Assembly: GCA_022316685.1 (NCBI GenBank)
Contig: JAKJHU010000076.1
Span: forward strand, 2,738,001 to 2,802,000
Length of the DNA stretch: 64,000 nt
Source of the DNA: Progne subis subis
Taxonomy: Eukaryota > Chordata > Aves > Passeriformes > Hirundinidae
Reading direction: 5' to 3'
Shown: positions 49,101 through 60,857 of the stretch, piece by piece
How positions within the stretch are numbered: position 1 is the stretch's first letter
Layout: each line of letters begins with the position of its first letter
The notes under the pieces: generated by a model
The model's input: the letters and a program-made list of their open reading frames with translations, nothing else
The model's database searches: none
What the model was told of the DNA's origin: nothing
Translations under genes and position numbers: made by a program

Positions 49101-52100
49101 AAGTGAGCCACATCTTCCTGCACTGTAACGCTGTCCCCAAGAGCAATCTCCTGCCAGGCATTTCTGTGGTCTTAGATTTTGCAGGTTTATGTTATTTCCT
49201 CCTTTCAAGCTATCTGCACCTACATCATCCTTCAAAAAGGATAACAGACATATGAGGAAGCAAAACAGAAGATCAAATAGACAGAAATCTAGAGATTTGT
49301 ATCTTCCCTTTACAACATTATTTTATGATAAAAGACAAGAAAAGGCAAATAAGGAGCTCTTGTAGCAATGAATGGCACATCTGTAAACACTTTCTATTTA
49401 AGATGTTTTGGGCCACTGGGCATTAATTTCGACAATTTATTTAATTTTTTTGCATTGCAATAACTTAATAGTTTAGCTGACAGACCATCACTCCTGTTGG
49501 CATTTTTTGACCATCTTGGTCATTCCATCCCCTTTCTTAATGCTAGTCTGAGGAAACAGTATCATACAGAATAGATCCCAAGGTTTAATTTTCCAACTCA
49601 AACGAGGCAGGCTGGTAAATATTCATTTTATGCTTTGCAGTAGCAAATACTATTTAAGCAGAAGCAAAAATATCTGTCTCTCAGCCATCCCCAAATTCTG
49701 GACACAAGTCCAGCTGCAGTTCAGGCTTCTTGAACAAATATTCCTTGATTCAGCCACAGTGACTCCTCATTCTCCCATGAATCCTCCAACATCTACTCAA
49801 ACTTTCATGCATGTTGTTCATAAAAGCAATTAGTATATGCTTTCAAACATGGAAAAACTCCATCCAATCTGCCCAGAGTGTCTCTATAATTATCTCTGTA
49901 TCAAAGGTGCACTGCTGCTAATTGAATAGCTTGGCTCAAATGAACTATATAAAGGTGCAAAGAATACACATGCCGAAGTATAGAGAATCAAAAAGCAGAT
50001 AATTCCTTCTAAAAATATCAAGCTGCTTTCCATGTTGCTCTCCAAGAACTCACTTGTTTAGAACAAACAAATGGTCAGAGGGATGCAGTTCTGACAATAC
50101 CTCTGAAAATGCACTTTTTATTCACCCTCAGTGGCTAACAGCACATGGAAATTTCCTCTATGAGATCAAGGAGAAAGAAGATTAATCCCCTCTGCAGTTT
50201 CTCACAGGTGGATCAAAAAGTGTGCTTTTACTTTGGTGCGGGCTGTCATCATCTGATCCATTTATAAGATTAAAAGGACTTGCATGAAACCAGGCTATCT
50301 TTATCATTGCCTATCTTATCCAACATTACAGAAGTGAACGTTGACAGAAGGACAACATCCTGTCAGGATGCCATTAGCATCCCAATGCAAGGGGGGACTG
50401 GGAAGGGAAGGAGTCTCTACCTCCTCCCCTTTTTTTCATTTGTGATCAAGGAGGGCATTGGTTGTTTTTACTTACAGCTTCACATAATGACCAGAAAAGT
50501 TGGGGTTTGTTGTGTAAAATGTGTACAGAGATTTGTGAAATATGACAATGAATCACAAGACCTCAAAAAAGGAAGAAATGGGTATAAGGACAAAGATGCT
50601 GGCAATTTTTCACACACCTTTGTGGCTTCCCGATAAGTAGTAAGTTCCTACAAAGCACAGGTCAAATATCAAAACAAGAATAGCTCAGAAGCAGAGCTGG
50701 CAGCTGCTCTGAAAATCTTCAGTAACTTTTAGCCTTGGTTATTTATAAACCACTAGTGTAAATTTTGTTGTTTCTTTCACGCAGCACTAGTATGGACGAA
50801 GTGTTTTAGGACAGTCTTTTCCTTGACCAGCATTTGCTGTTCAACACCAGGAGCATTGTTAATTGCTAAGAAACAAGAGGGCAACTCTAAACTCAGCACA
50901 TTGCAGACATTTATGGAGATATCTCCGTCAAATCAACCTAGATTCTCATACACACACACTTGTTTTGCTCATATACAGGTTTTGGAATTCCTCTTTTCAA
51001 GAAAACATTGGCTGCTAACAAGGAATAAGCAGTTGCACTCCCCTACAGATGCTCAGTATCTTCACAGGGGATCTTACCTGCAGCAGTCTTTCCATTTCCT
51101 CAAGGAACGGCATCATGTCCTTGTACTACCCCACAAGTTAAACAAAACATAGCATGCACTTAAGAAACAACTTTTCTGTGAGGCATGCTAAAAACTTTTA
51201 TGTTTACAGCTTTACACAGTGGCTTTCCCACGAAAAGTCAATAAAGTTGAGATGATTTATATCAGCCTACCCAGAAGCAAAATTTAATTATTTACATCCA
51301 TTCAGCAGAAATAAGTGCATACACAAAGTCCTTTGAACACCCACAGAGTCAATTAACCTTACAAGTGCAAGTAAGAATTCCCTGGAACACCCAGACTAAT
51401 CAACTGCATGGAATTAGCTCAGCAACTAACTGAAAAGTAGCAAGACCACCCTACCAGTTCTCTCAAACATACCCCCCATCTCCATATAAACGCGACAAAA
51501 AGTAAGTTAAGCTAGGTTTAATTTTTGTATACCATCTATTTTAATTTTTTTAAAACCCTGTATTTAAAACAAAAAAAACCAAAACCAAACCCAACAAAAC
51601 ACAATATAGTTCCTTGTTTTTTCTATAAATACATGTATCACCATACTGAAAAACTGCTATTTTCGCTGCAGACACCCTGGCCAATAGCTGTAATAAGGTT
51701 CAGCACAGGTTCAGGCAGCATTCAACACAGTTGCAGATTTTTCACAAGGCTCTGAAACAAAGCTTAGTGCAGAAATTACGCTGCATGTCTTTCAGTGACA
51801 TGAATATACCTTGTGATTAAGACCAGGGAGATGATTTGATTTCATATATCATACAGGTCACACATGGCACAAACCACATTTACGTGGAAGTTTTTCCATC
51901 AAAGTTCGTGGGTTATGCTCCTTGTTTACTTCAATTTCACTGCTGCTGAATTTTAATGCCTTAGACACTACATAACTACCGTGTATCTAGAGCAGCATAA
52001 TTTTGAGGAGGAAAATGTTGGTGTTAATAGAAATTTTTTCCCCTCAAAAAGGGTTTAAATAGGGAATTACAATTTTAATGAAAGGCTATTTCAGTTCATC

Positions 52101-52685
52101 CAAAAATAAATTTATTCTGATTTAGAAAACATCAAAAATCTTTCAACTTCAAGGTAAATGAAAAAATCCACTGTTTAAAAATAAAATTATGCATTTATTA
52201 TCTATTCCAGAAAATATTAATTTTTAGTGGTAAGAGATGGTTTCCCATTTTTATTGAAAGAGCTTTTTTCCCCTTTTAAGGAAAGGAATTTTTGTTTTAT
52301 ATTCACAACCAGTGAGCAGGTAAAAAAAGGACACAGAAGTATGTAAAATAACCTCAAGTATTCATGCTTTTAAAATTAAGATTTACAAGAGTTTAATTAA
52401 ATTAACTTCAAAGTGATTTCAGTCACACTGACTCTACGTTTGTTTTCAGATAAGGCTGTCATATGAACCACTTCACATCTGCCAAACGCCTTAAACTGCT
52501 GTTCCTAAGAGATCAGGGCAACAAAAGCTTCAGCATAGGTATAAAGAACTCAGAAGCTGCTATATTGTGACTCGTCTACAACTTGCCTAAGGAATTATTT
52601 GTATGCACTAGATTTTCACAGCTCAAGACTACTCCTGGTGCAAGTTCAGCAGCCAGGCAATCACAGGAGCAGTGTCTACCGCAGG

Positions 52686-52705
52686 GAGCACCACTAGAGG
52701 GAAAC
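52686..52705 (+). promoter_or_regulatory. CTCF-like motif
   Basis: GAGCACCACTAGAGGGAAAC on the plus strand matches CCASYAGRKGGC at 11 of 12 positions (final C is A). It is intronic and about 6.5 kb upstream of the LNS4 exon in transcript order. Confidence 0.3.
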
Positions 52706-53988
52706 CGCATTCACTGAAGCTGCTGCTTAGTCTCACATGAGTAAAAACGAGTTACAGTACTCAATGCTGCTTTCCAGAGTTTCTCCCGCTGATATATTTT
52801 GCTTCGAAGATGACTCCACCCCAGCAATTAATAAAATAACTCTTGGATTTCAACCCAGCTTTGCCTTCATAGCAACAACTACCCATTGATTTCAGGTATA
52901 TTTGTTTAGTGCGTGTAATTTGTCACGCAAGAAATGAGTATATGCAGAAATTACCAATCTGCAGTTTTACCATAGGAGAGAATTTTAAAGTAACCATAAT
53001 AGCAATAATTATGCATAGACGTTCGTACACAACAGTAATAAAGAGGAAAAGAGATTCTATTTAAAGGAAGCTTTACATTTTATTAGGCTTTCAGTGATGC
53101 AGTAAAATCAAAGCAAGATGCAGGAGTGACAAAGCTAGAGATTTAATTTTTCTTTTTATTCCTGTGTAGATACAATAATAGAGGTACCAAACCCAAACAG
53201 TGTCACACTAATCCCAGCTATGTACCTTACTTGAGGCATAGATAGACTACGCTACCAACAGTAAGGCCACTAAAGTTCCTCTTCCTGTTTCGTTTCAAAT
53301 GTCTCATAAACACTACAAAGCAAGTGGATTAATCGTCATGATAGTGAGAAGATGCTGGTGATGAGGCGGAGACAACTGGAGCCATACATATCATACAGGC
53401 ACACATATAGCAGCAATGAAATAATTTGACTGCTAACTGCCTGGATGATATTCAAACCACTTAGAGGGAAAAAAAATATAAATCAAATGTATGAGTCTTT
53501 AAAACAAGAATCAACCCTTCTCCCTCACACCCCTTCTCAAAGATCTTTGCTTTCGCTATGTTACTAAGTAACAAGAAGGAGCAGGCTGGCAAAGCTCATA
53601 TCAGCCCATTTAGTGAGTCTTCTCATGCTCTAAATTGCCTCTATTACTTCATCTGAAAGGATTATTTGGATTTTGGAATTATATGATTCTTAATTTAGGG
53701 GGGTGGGGGTGTGCCTTTGCCTTTTAAAAGTATTACAGCAGAAACTTCTCAGTCTAAATCTGCAAAGCAAGGAGACCAGAAGGATGGATCAATGATACAG
53801 TACATGGCAATACGGCACCGCATGGTAATTGTGCATGTGTCTCCCAGAAAACTATTTGAGACCACTGCCTAACAATAGGATAGCATCTTTGTGCCCCTCT
53901 TTCAGAACACAGAATACCAAAAAGGGTCTCCTCTTCCCAAAGGCACATTTGGCAGTTGAACAGGCAGCTGAGTCAGAGAAAAAAGAGA

Positions 53989-53994
53989 GGGGGG

Positions 53995-54051
<57 letters not shown>
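53989..54051. repeat. G9-TA9-type junction and A53 homopolymer
   Basis: Nine G, one T, then 53 consecutive A. This is the longest homopolymer in the window. No polyadenylation signal or known gene sequence precedes it. Confidence 0.92.
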
Positions 54052-54057
<6 letters not shown>

Positions 54058-54093
54058 GCTCCTTTAAGCTCCAGTCCTAAGTATTGTATTAAA

Positions 54094-54153
54094 GTTTTTG
54101 TTTAGTTGGTTGGTTTGGAGGTTTTTGTTTGTTTGCTTGTTTGGGGGTTTTTT
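54094..54153. repeat. G/T-rich (GTTT)-type repeat
   Basis: GTTTTTGTTTAGTTGGTTGG and GTTTGTTTGCTTGTTTGGGG units follow shortly after the A53 tract. Confidence 0.85.
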
Positions 54154-54754
54154 AATGCTCTTTAGGACACACTGCACAGTCCTAACCAACAGCATAGCAT
54201 TAGGACCAGAAGACAGCCCTGGGACCAACAATTCTTTATCCAGATATGAAGGGCAAAGAACAACATCATCACATGTTCAAAGAACCTAAATTTTTCTCTC
54301 AATTAAAATACCTTTCCCTATGGCACCTGGGTGCCTGAGGTGTTACAAATGCATGCAGAGTTACACTTTCATTATTGCTAGGAGTATGACACAAGCTAGC
54401 TTCAGCCTCCCTCTAAGAGCATAACAGTATCACAGAAATGATGTCTGATTACAAAGCCAGCAGGACTCCAGTCTTCTGCATGGAGTACAAAACACTGTAT
54501 ATGCCCTTTAGGTTTAGCTCTCTTTTCACTGCCTCCATTCTGAAGGGTGCCACTCTTTTTTATGATCTGTGGAGTTTTTTAACTTGTATATTAATCAGTA
54601 TGCGTAAGTCTACTGGGAACCTCAGGTGTATTGGTAAGAGGAATATCAAAATGCATAGAAATCATACTATTAACAAGTACAAACAGCAACCAAAATTTGC
54701 AACTGGAAATCCTTTGTTTTCAGATACTACAGGCAAGCTATGTGTGCCTAACTG

Positions 54755-54925
54755 GTAATGCACATTGGTTCTCTCTGCCTGAAGTGAGAAACTACCTACA
54801 GAAGGATGGTAAGTGGTACTTGGACTTAACGTGGCAGAGTCTCTATTTCACTTAAGGAGCTAGTGAGGAAGGATCAAATGTTCTGGAAAGCTGAGGGATC
54901 AGTAGTGCAGACTGGAGTGTTTAAT
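54755..54925. repeat. Diverged duplicate segment, copy A
   Basis: This copy shares an ordered series of matches with 55655-55825, including the exact 17-mer GGAAAGCTGAGGGATCAG and flanking AAGGAGCTA..GAGGAAGGATCA and GCAGACTGGAG. By eye identity is roughly 70% over about 165 bp. It is either a local duplication or two copies of an unnamed dispersed repeat. Confidence 0.6.
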
Positions 54926-55654
54926 GCTGAAGGCATTTAAAAGCTTACCCACCTCAGAGTGCCTTTCACAGGGAACAGAATAGAGACCTCAGCTGCTGCT
55001 ACTTTTTGAAGTGTTATTGACTATTCTCCCACGTCTTAAAATAGGAATGGTTAGCACAAGATAGTGACCATATAGCAACACAGATGATGCTATTGTGACT
55101 GAAATTCTTCCTGATATTTAATAGCTAGAGCATTGGTATATATTTTACCTATTTCAGATAAACCACATTTCCAGGTTACATAGCAGAAAACAAGAACAAT
55201 CCAATAAAAACACCAAATGGGGAAGCTCTACTGAATCTACCTGTCAAAGGAGTGGAGACACAGAAGACTCTCACCAAATGCCCCCTTGCCCTTTCTCATC
55301 TTGAGCTGCAAGTTAAATACTTCCTTTTGGTTGCCATCCTCTAAACCTTTCATTTTGTCTTAGTATTTGCAGAATTCCTATAACACTAATGCAACCTTGG
55401 AATAAAGTTTTAGGAGGCAGAATGTGGACAGAGTTGTGTTGCCAGCAAAAGCTTGTCCAGCTGAAAAAAATTTGTTTACTGACACTTGACCCTTTTATTT
55501 CCAAAAACCTTTCAGCAGTAGTCCCCTCAAGGCATACTCCCAAAAGAACTGGGACCCTGCTGGCAGAAACCCACCTCAGTGACAGCAACAAGATCAGTAA
55601 TCACTAATGAAAATCTTCCTCAAGTGATTTACAGACACCACCAATCTCCAGTCT

Positions 55655-55825
55655 CCTGATAGCACAGGCTGCTTGCTTTCTACCTAAACTGAGAAACCCA
55701 GATGAGAAAGACAAGTGCTATGTAGACCTACAGGCAAGAGACTCCTTATTTAGTTCAAGGAGATATCAAGGAAGGATCACAGGCTCCTGGAAAGCTGAGG
55801 GATCAGATGCACAGACTGAAGGATA
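55655..55825. repeat. Diverged duplicate segment, copy B
   Basis: This is the partner of the segment at 54755-54925, in the same orientation, about 900 bp away. Core text: CAAGGAGATATCAAGGAAGG, CTCCTGGAAAGCTGAGGG and GCACAGACTGAAGG. A third, much weaker echo may lie near 55.92-55.98 kb. Confidence 0.6.
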
Positions 55826-57782
55826 GTTGAGGATTTACAGATAAAGATGACATCTGAGGAAATACTGAGAACTCCTTTGAAATTCAGATTTTAAAAGTCA
55901 CAGCTTTCATGTCAGCTAAGGAGCATGTGAAGGAAGAAAATGCCCTGGGAGAAGAAGAGGGAATTATAAAGTTAAGCACATTGCTTTAAACATATCCATA
56001 TCTCTCTGTCCTCAGTGCTCCCAATAACAGTGTAAGATCCAAACTGATGCCATCCCTCCTCTCAAGAGGATGCCATACCTCTTGAGTCACTCCATTTCAT
56101 ACGTATACCTTCATAAAAATCCTCTATGCTTCATACAACATCTACATGTAATCCTAATATTGTTAAAATTAGATAGGAGTACACCAGGTAATTAATTGTA
56201 AGGAGTCATCCTAAAACAGCAACATACCAGGAGAAAGAGAAAAGAGAAACAAAGCAGATCTCTTCCCACAGGAAGTAGCCTTACTCCTGGAAAGGTACCA
56301 CCAGCATTTGGGGATCTTCTATTGGTGCCCAACATTGAGAAAAGTTAATGATTACTTTAAAAAGGCCAGAGCTCTGACAGCAGCATCAGTGTACAAACCA
56401 GGAGCTGAACACAAGGAAGCAAAGTGGTGACTTTCTAGCCCCTGAGCTCAACTGATTCCTGTGCATCTTCATCAGCCATCTTGGTTACAATCAAGGTTTA
56501 TCAGTCCTTGCTCATCACATTTAAAATAGTACTAAATTTTTTAAAGAATTTTTTTTAAAACCTAGTTGTATTTGGACTACATATTAGTTCAAGCTCTTTC
56601 AAAGAAAGTTTAAGGAATAAGGTTGCTTGACTATCAAGAAATAGTATATATGCTGACCTCTGGCTAAGCTGTAAAAACTGCAGAATTTGATTAATGGCAT
56701 AAGCTGGTCACAAACATCTCCCTATAACATCTAACTCTTTCCATTTCCCACAGAAAGCTTAGTGACGAGCATACTTTGTTTAACATTCCAAGTTAGAAAA
56801 ACCATCCTTTTTCTCTGAGAAAAGGTGAATTTTTGTGTTGCCTTTTCAAAGACTCCAAAAAAACCCCCAAACCCACAAAACCTCAACACAATCTTTTTCT
56901 CCCTCTCCAGCTGCCTGTTAAAAAAGGAGGTAGCAATTGTTACAGGGATGGGTAGATTTTACACACCTCTCTCCCCATATAGTACTCCCCATGATGTCTC
57001 TATTTCTGGCTGGTGAACAGATGGTGTGCTGCAATGCTCATCAAACCAATATTTCTTTAATTTCTATCGTTCACAGGAGCACTTTGAGAATGAATCCATG
57101 CATGTTTAGAAAGCATTCAGATTCTATGCTGAACAAACGCTGCAAAACTACTAGCATTTATACAGTCCATACCATCAGCAAACATAATTTTAACACTATC
57201 ACAGCAGCAGAACATGTACAGATTCTCTTTAAATGTGGATCTTCAGATTACATAGGTCAATCACTTGAGGAAACTTGATTCCCAGGACAATACCAGTCTG
57301 CTAATATAGGCCACAATACAAATGATTGGCACAACTATATAGCACAAGAGTTTTAAGCTCTCTATAGTTCCCACAATTTCAAGGGGAGTAAGCACTCCTC
57401 TCAAGAAGGGTTTTGGCTGGGGGGAGGTGTTGGGTTTTTTGCTTTGTTTTAAAGTGCAAAAGGATAAGGCATTTCAGGATGGTGTATTACGAATTACTAC
57501 AGAATCAGTCAGGAAAAACAAATGCCATCACTTAGCTCATCATACCCCCAAGAACATTAATGATGTCATGTAGTAAGGGTTTGATGGAATATTCAAAGCA
57601 ATAGCCAAGCCTGGAGAATGAGGATTAGGCCTAAGAAGATTCCTGTTTCTAAATCTTTAAAGTACTGTTTCTTCAGAAGTCAAGCTTTCATAGAAATAAA
57701 TACTTTTATCTGCAAGTGTCATATTAGCCTGATTTCACCAAGGTCTTCTAAAATAATGCACTGGGTAGGACCACAGGTCAAG

Positions 57783-57978
57783 TTTGGGGGTTTTTTCTGG
57801 TGGGTTGGTTTTTTTGGTTTTTTTTGTTTGGTTGTGGTTTTTTGGGGTTTTTTTTTGTTTTTTTGTTTGTTTGTTTGTTTGTTGGTTTTTTGGGGTTTTT
57901 TGTTTGTTTGTTTGGGTTTTTTGTTTGTTTCTTTTTTGGGTTTTTTGTTTTGTTTTGTTTTGTTTTTTAATTTGTTTA
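57783..57978. repeat. Long G/T-rich simple repeat with G runs
   Basis: About 195 bp is made almost only of T and G, with (GTTT)n units and several runs of three to five G. It produces apparent open frames of 124 and 166 residues rich in Phe, Trp, Gly, Val and Cys, which are artefacts of the repeat. Confidence 0.93.
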
Positions 57979-59689
57979 GCTTGTATTACTAATGGATGTT
58001 TTAGATTACTGGTTGTAAACTACTTCCTCTTGCTGGTTTGTCAGCTTTTATCAAGTGTAACATTTCCAATCTGCAGTCTGGGAAGGAGCTGGATGGCTTG
58101 CTGGAAACCTGAATTCCTTGAGGGGCAAGCAATTATCCCCAGTCACCAGCCTGGGTTTATCACTCATGGGTTAAATAACCCTGCTTCTGGACTGAACCCC
58201 TGTCTGCTAGGAAGAGGCCTCAGGGTTCCCCTCTTGCTTCCTCTACTATATACTCTTTTTTTTAAAGGAAGAGACAGAAAATAGTTCTGACCCTTCTCCA
58301 TTGCAAAGACTAAGGGTATCTCCAACTGACAGCAGTTCAGTTTTAATGAATGCACGTGCACAAATCTGATGGCAGCTTGATTTTCAGAGGTGCTGAAAGG
58401 AAGCTATAAAGCATATCAGTCTGGCAAATCAGATTAACTGGTATATAAATTCAAAGTCTCAATAAATAGTAGAGCCATTTTATAGGAAGGGATGTATTCA
58501 TAGCTGTATCATCTCTCATTCACTCCCAAGTCCAGTTTTAAAAGTTGCTAAACATTCGTTTAATGCAAAACCTGCTTGATAGCAAATTGGTAGCTGAAGT
58601 TTTACCTATAAACCAAGCCATTTGCTTGCAGGTACAAACCTGCAAGCAATTGGGTCACATTCAGTATCTCTTAACATCGCTGTTGCAATTTCGTGCAGGT
58701 ACAGAGTCAAAAAAAAAAGTGTCAAGTACTACTGAGATGAGTTGGAATTAAGGGACTTCTAATTTCTCATTCAACATCACTAGCATCACAAAGCAAAATG
58801 GTTTCTAGTTTTATACCAATGCTGACTTTTAATGAGGTGTCAAATACAGACACACAGTTTCATGAAAAAAAACAATTAAAAGACTATTTCTATCAGAACA
58901 CCAATCTAGGACAACCATCTGGATCAGCAAATTTACTCTTTTATATTTATAGTCAAATATAAGCAATAGCCACATAGTCAAAAATGATGCAAAGAACATC
59001 TGCTCTCTCACCAACACAAAAATATCCCTTCAGCATTTAAATAAATGCAATGTGAAAATGAACGTTTTCTCTTTCGTAAGCCTCATCTGATTATGTGCTG
59101 AAGAAAGCTTACTGCTAGAACAGAAATACCATGTATGTTGGGTTATGACATTAAGGTGAATATTTATATAATATGCAAACACATGTTTGCAGAACAAGAA
59201 CTGGATCACAGAGGTGCTGCCACAGCACAGATCATGTTTGACATCCAGGAAATAAAAAGTACAGGAAGCATTTTTCGTTCATTGAACAAATTGGCAACTT
59301 TAGTAGAAGAAAGAGAATCATTTCATGCCAATCAGAAAATGTCCTTGGTTTCTGGACCAAAAACTACCCCGTGAAAGCAACCCAAAAATGTTCTCCATGG
59401 AATTTTGTGGTTTTGTTTTTGTTTTGTTTTTTTTCATTTAAGGCCAAATAGGACTGAACTACTCACACTATGCCTTCTTTGCTGTGGTATTCAATGGCGA
59501 GGTCAGGCCTCCAAAGTTTCTGACATATATAAATTCATGGGTTGAGAAAGGCTGCATCCAAAAGTACTGAGGGAGCCAGCTGTTGTCCATGAAAGAACAT
59601 TTTCAATCACCTGTGAAAGGCTGCAGTCACAGAAGGAGGTCTCAAGGTGACAAAAATAGTCTTAAAAGCTGGCCTTGTTTTATGCAGAG

Positions 59690-59745
59690 AGTTGGACCAC
59701 AGATCTCCAGGGACCACCTTCCAACCTAAGTTTTTCTATGAAAAC
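59690..59745 (+). mobile_element. Degraded CR1 LINE 3' end
   Basis: GAGAGTTGGACCACAGATCT, CCAGGGACCACCTTCCAACC and TTTTTCTATGAAAA align by eye with the CR1 3' end (GGTTGGACTAGATGATCTC..GGTCCCTTCCAACC..ATTCTATG). The copy is diverged. It may extend a few hundred bases upstream, but I could not recognise the body. Confidence 0.65.
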
Positions 59746-60833
59746 ATTTTATTTCACTGGCAACCAGACATTTTTGGTTTCACTGACTGGGAAAATAAAT
59801 AATTTCAGAATAAGCTAAACACTGAGACATTGTTAAAAATGAAAAATCAAAATATTTTTATATTAAATGTCAATATTTTTATGTTTCCCATTTCTTTTTT
59901 CATAAATACTTGCCAAGTTCAAACTAAACTGACAAATAGATGCAGTCAACATAAATCTGCACGTTTCAGCTAATAAACTGTTCAAATGAAAACACTTAAT
60001 CTAGTTGTACTTGGCAGGTACTTTCAGCAATACAGCTCCTAGGAAAAAAACCAAAACATTTGTGCGAAAAACCTATATTCAGAAAAAAACTGTATATAAA
60101 ATTAATAACCTCAGGCAAAGCCTATAGACCAATGTCCCTGTTTACCAATACTTACTAATCTAAAGTACTGACCAACACAGACAAAACTATTCTTAGCATC
60201 AGACATGAAAACAACTGACCACAAGTCTGTATCTACAAACTTGGGTCTGTGAACTGAAGCTGACCAGCAGCTCTGCTGTACCATGAGCAGTGACATTCTG
60301 AACACTCTAATGGCAGCTGCCTTTCCCATCAAAGTTCTTCCTTTGGACTGCACTCTTCAGATGGTACAGATGCTCAGAGTATAATCCCTTACCGAATGAT
60401 CTCTAAGGAAATAGGTAGATTTTGCATAAAATTATCAGTGGGGAGAGTTTGCCCTTATCAAATTGATTTTGATCCTTTTTATCTTCATAGTGAGCAATTT
60501 GTCAAAAATGCTCCCTATCCCCCTCATCTGTGTTCATGGCAGAGATGGCTCCTACAGCCCAATCACTGACATCACAGCCAAGTAATACGGAGGAAATTGA
60601 GTCTGCCCTGAACAGGCAACCATTCTAAGCCAACTCCATTCTCCCTGGGTGCCTCTCATCACAGCAGTGATTCAGTTCAAGCCCTCTTCAGTCAGTTATT
60701 AGACATGAATAGAGCAATCCCCAGGGCCTCTCAGCAGGAGGAAGCCTGGACACCTCCACTTTTCCATATACTCCCACAGAGAGGGAAATGGGCTGTATAT
60801 CTCCATTGCACCTGATGTGATAGCTTCCCACTG

Positions 60834-60857
60834 AAAAAAAAAAAAAAAAAAAAAAAA
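60834..60857. repeat. A24 homopolymer
   Basis: There are 24 consecutive A between unique sequences. Confidence 0.92.

Noticed and set aside
51070..51115. Minus-strand segment with a good donor (CTGCAG/GTAAGATC) and a short open frame
   Set aside because: There is no convincing acceptor with a pyrimidine tract, and the peptide does not match any neurexin segment.
52060..52085. Minus-strand AATTGTAATTCC, which could spell N-C-N-S like the splice-site-3 exon
   Set aside because: A stop lies just upstream in that frame and there is no GT donor at the required place.
53700..54051. Possible processed retrocopy ending in A53
   Set aside because: There is no AATAAA before the A run, no coding similarity upstream and no evident target-site duplication.
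57784..58284. Plus-strand open frame of 166 residues, the longest in the window
   Set aside because: Most of it is translation of the G/T simple repeat, giving Phe, Trp, Gly and Val runs. There is no domain and no splice context.
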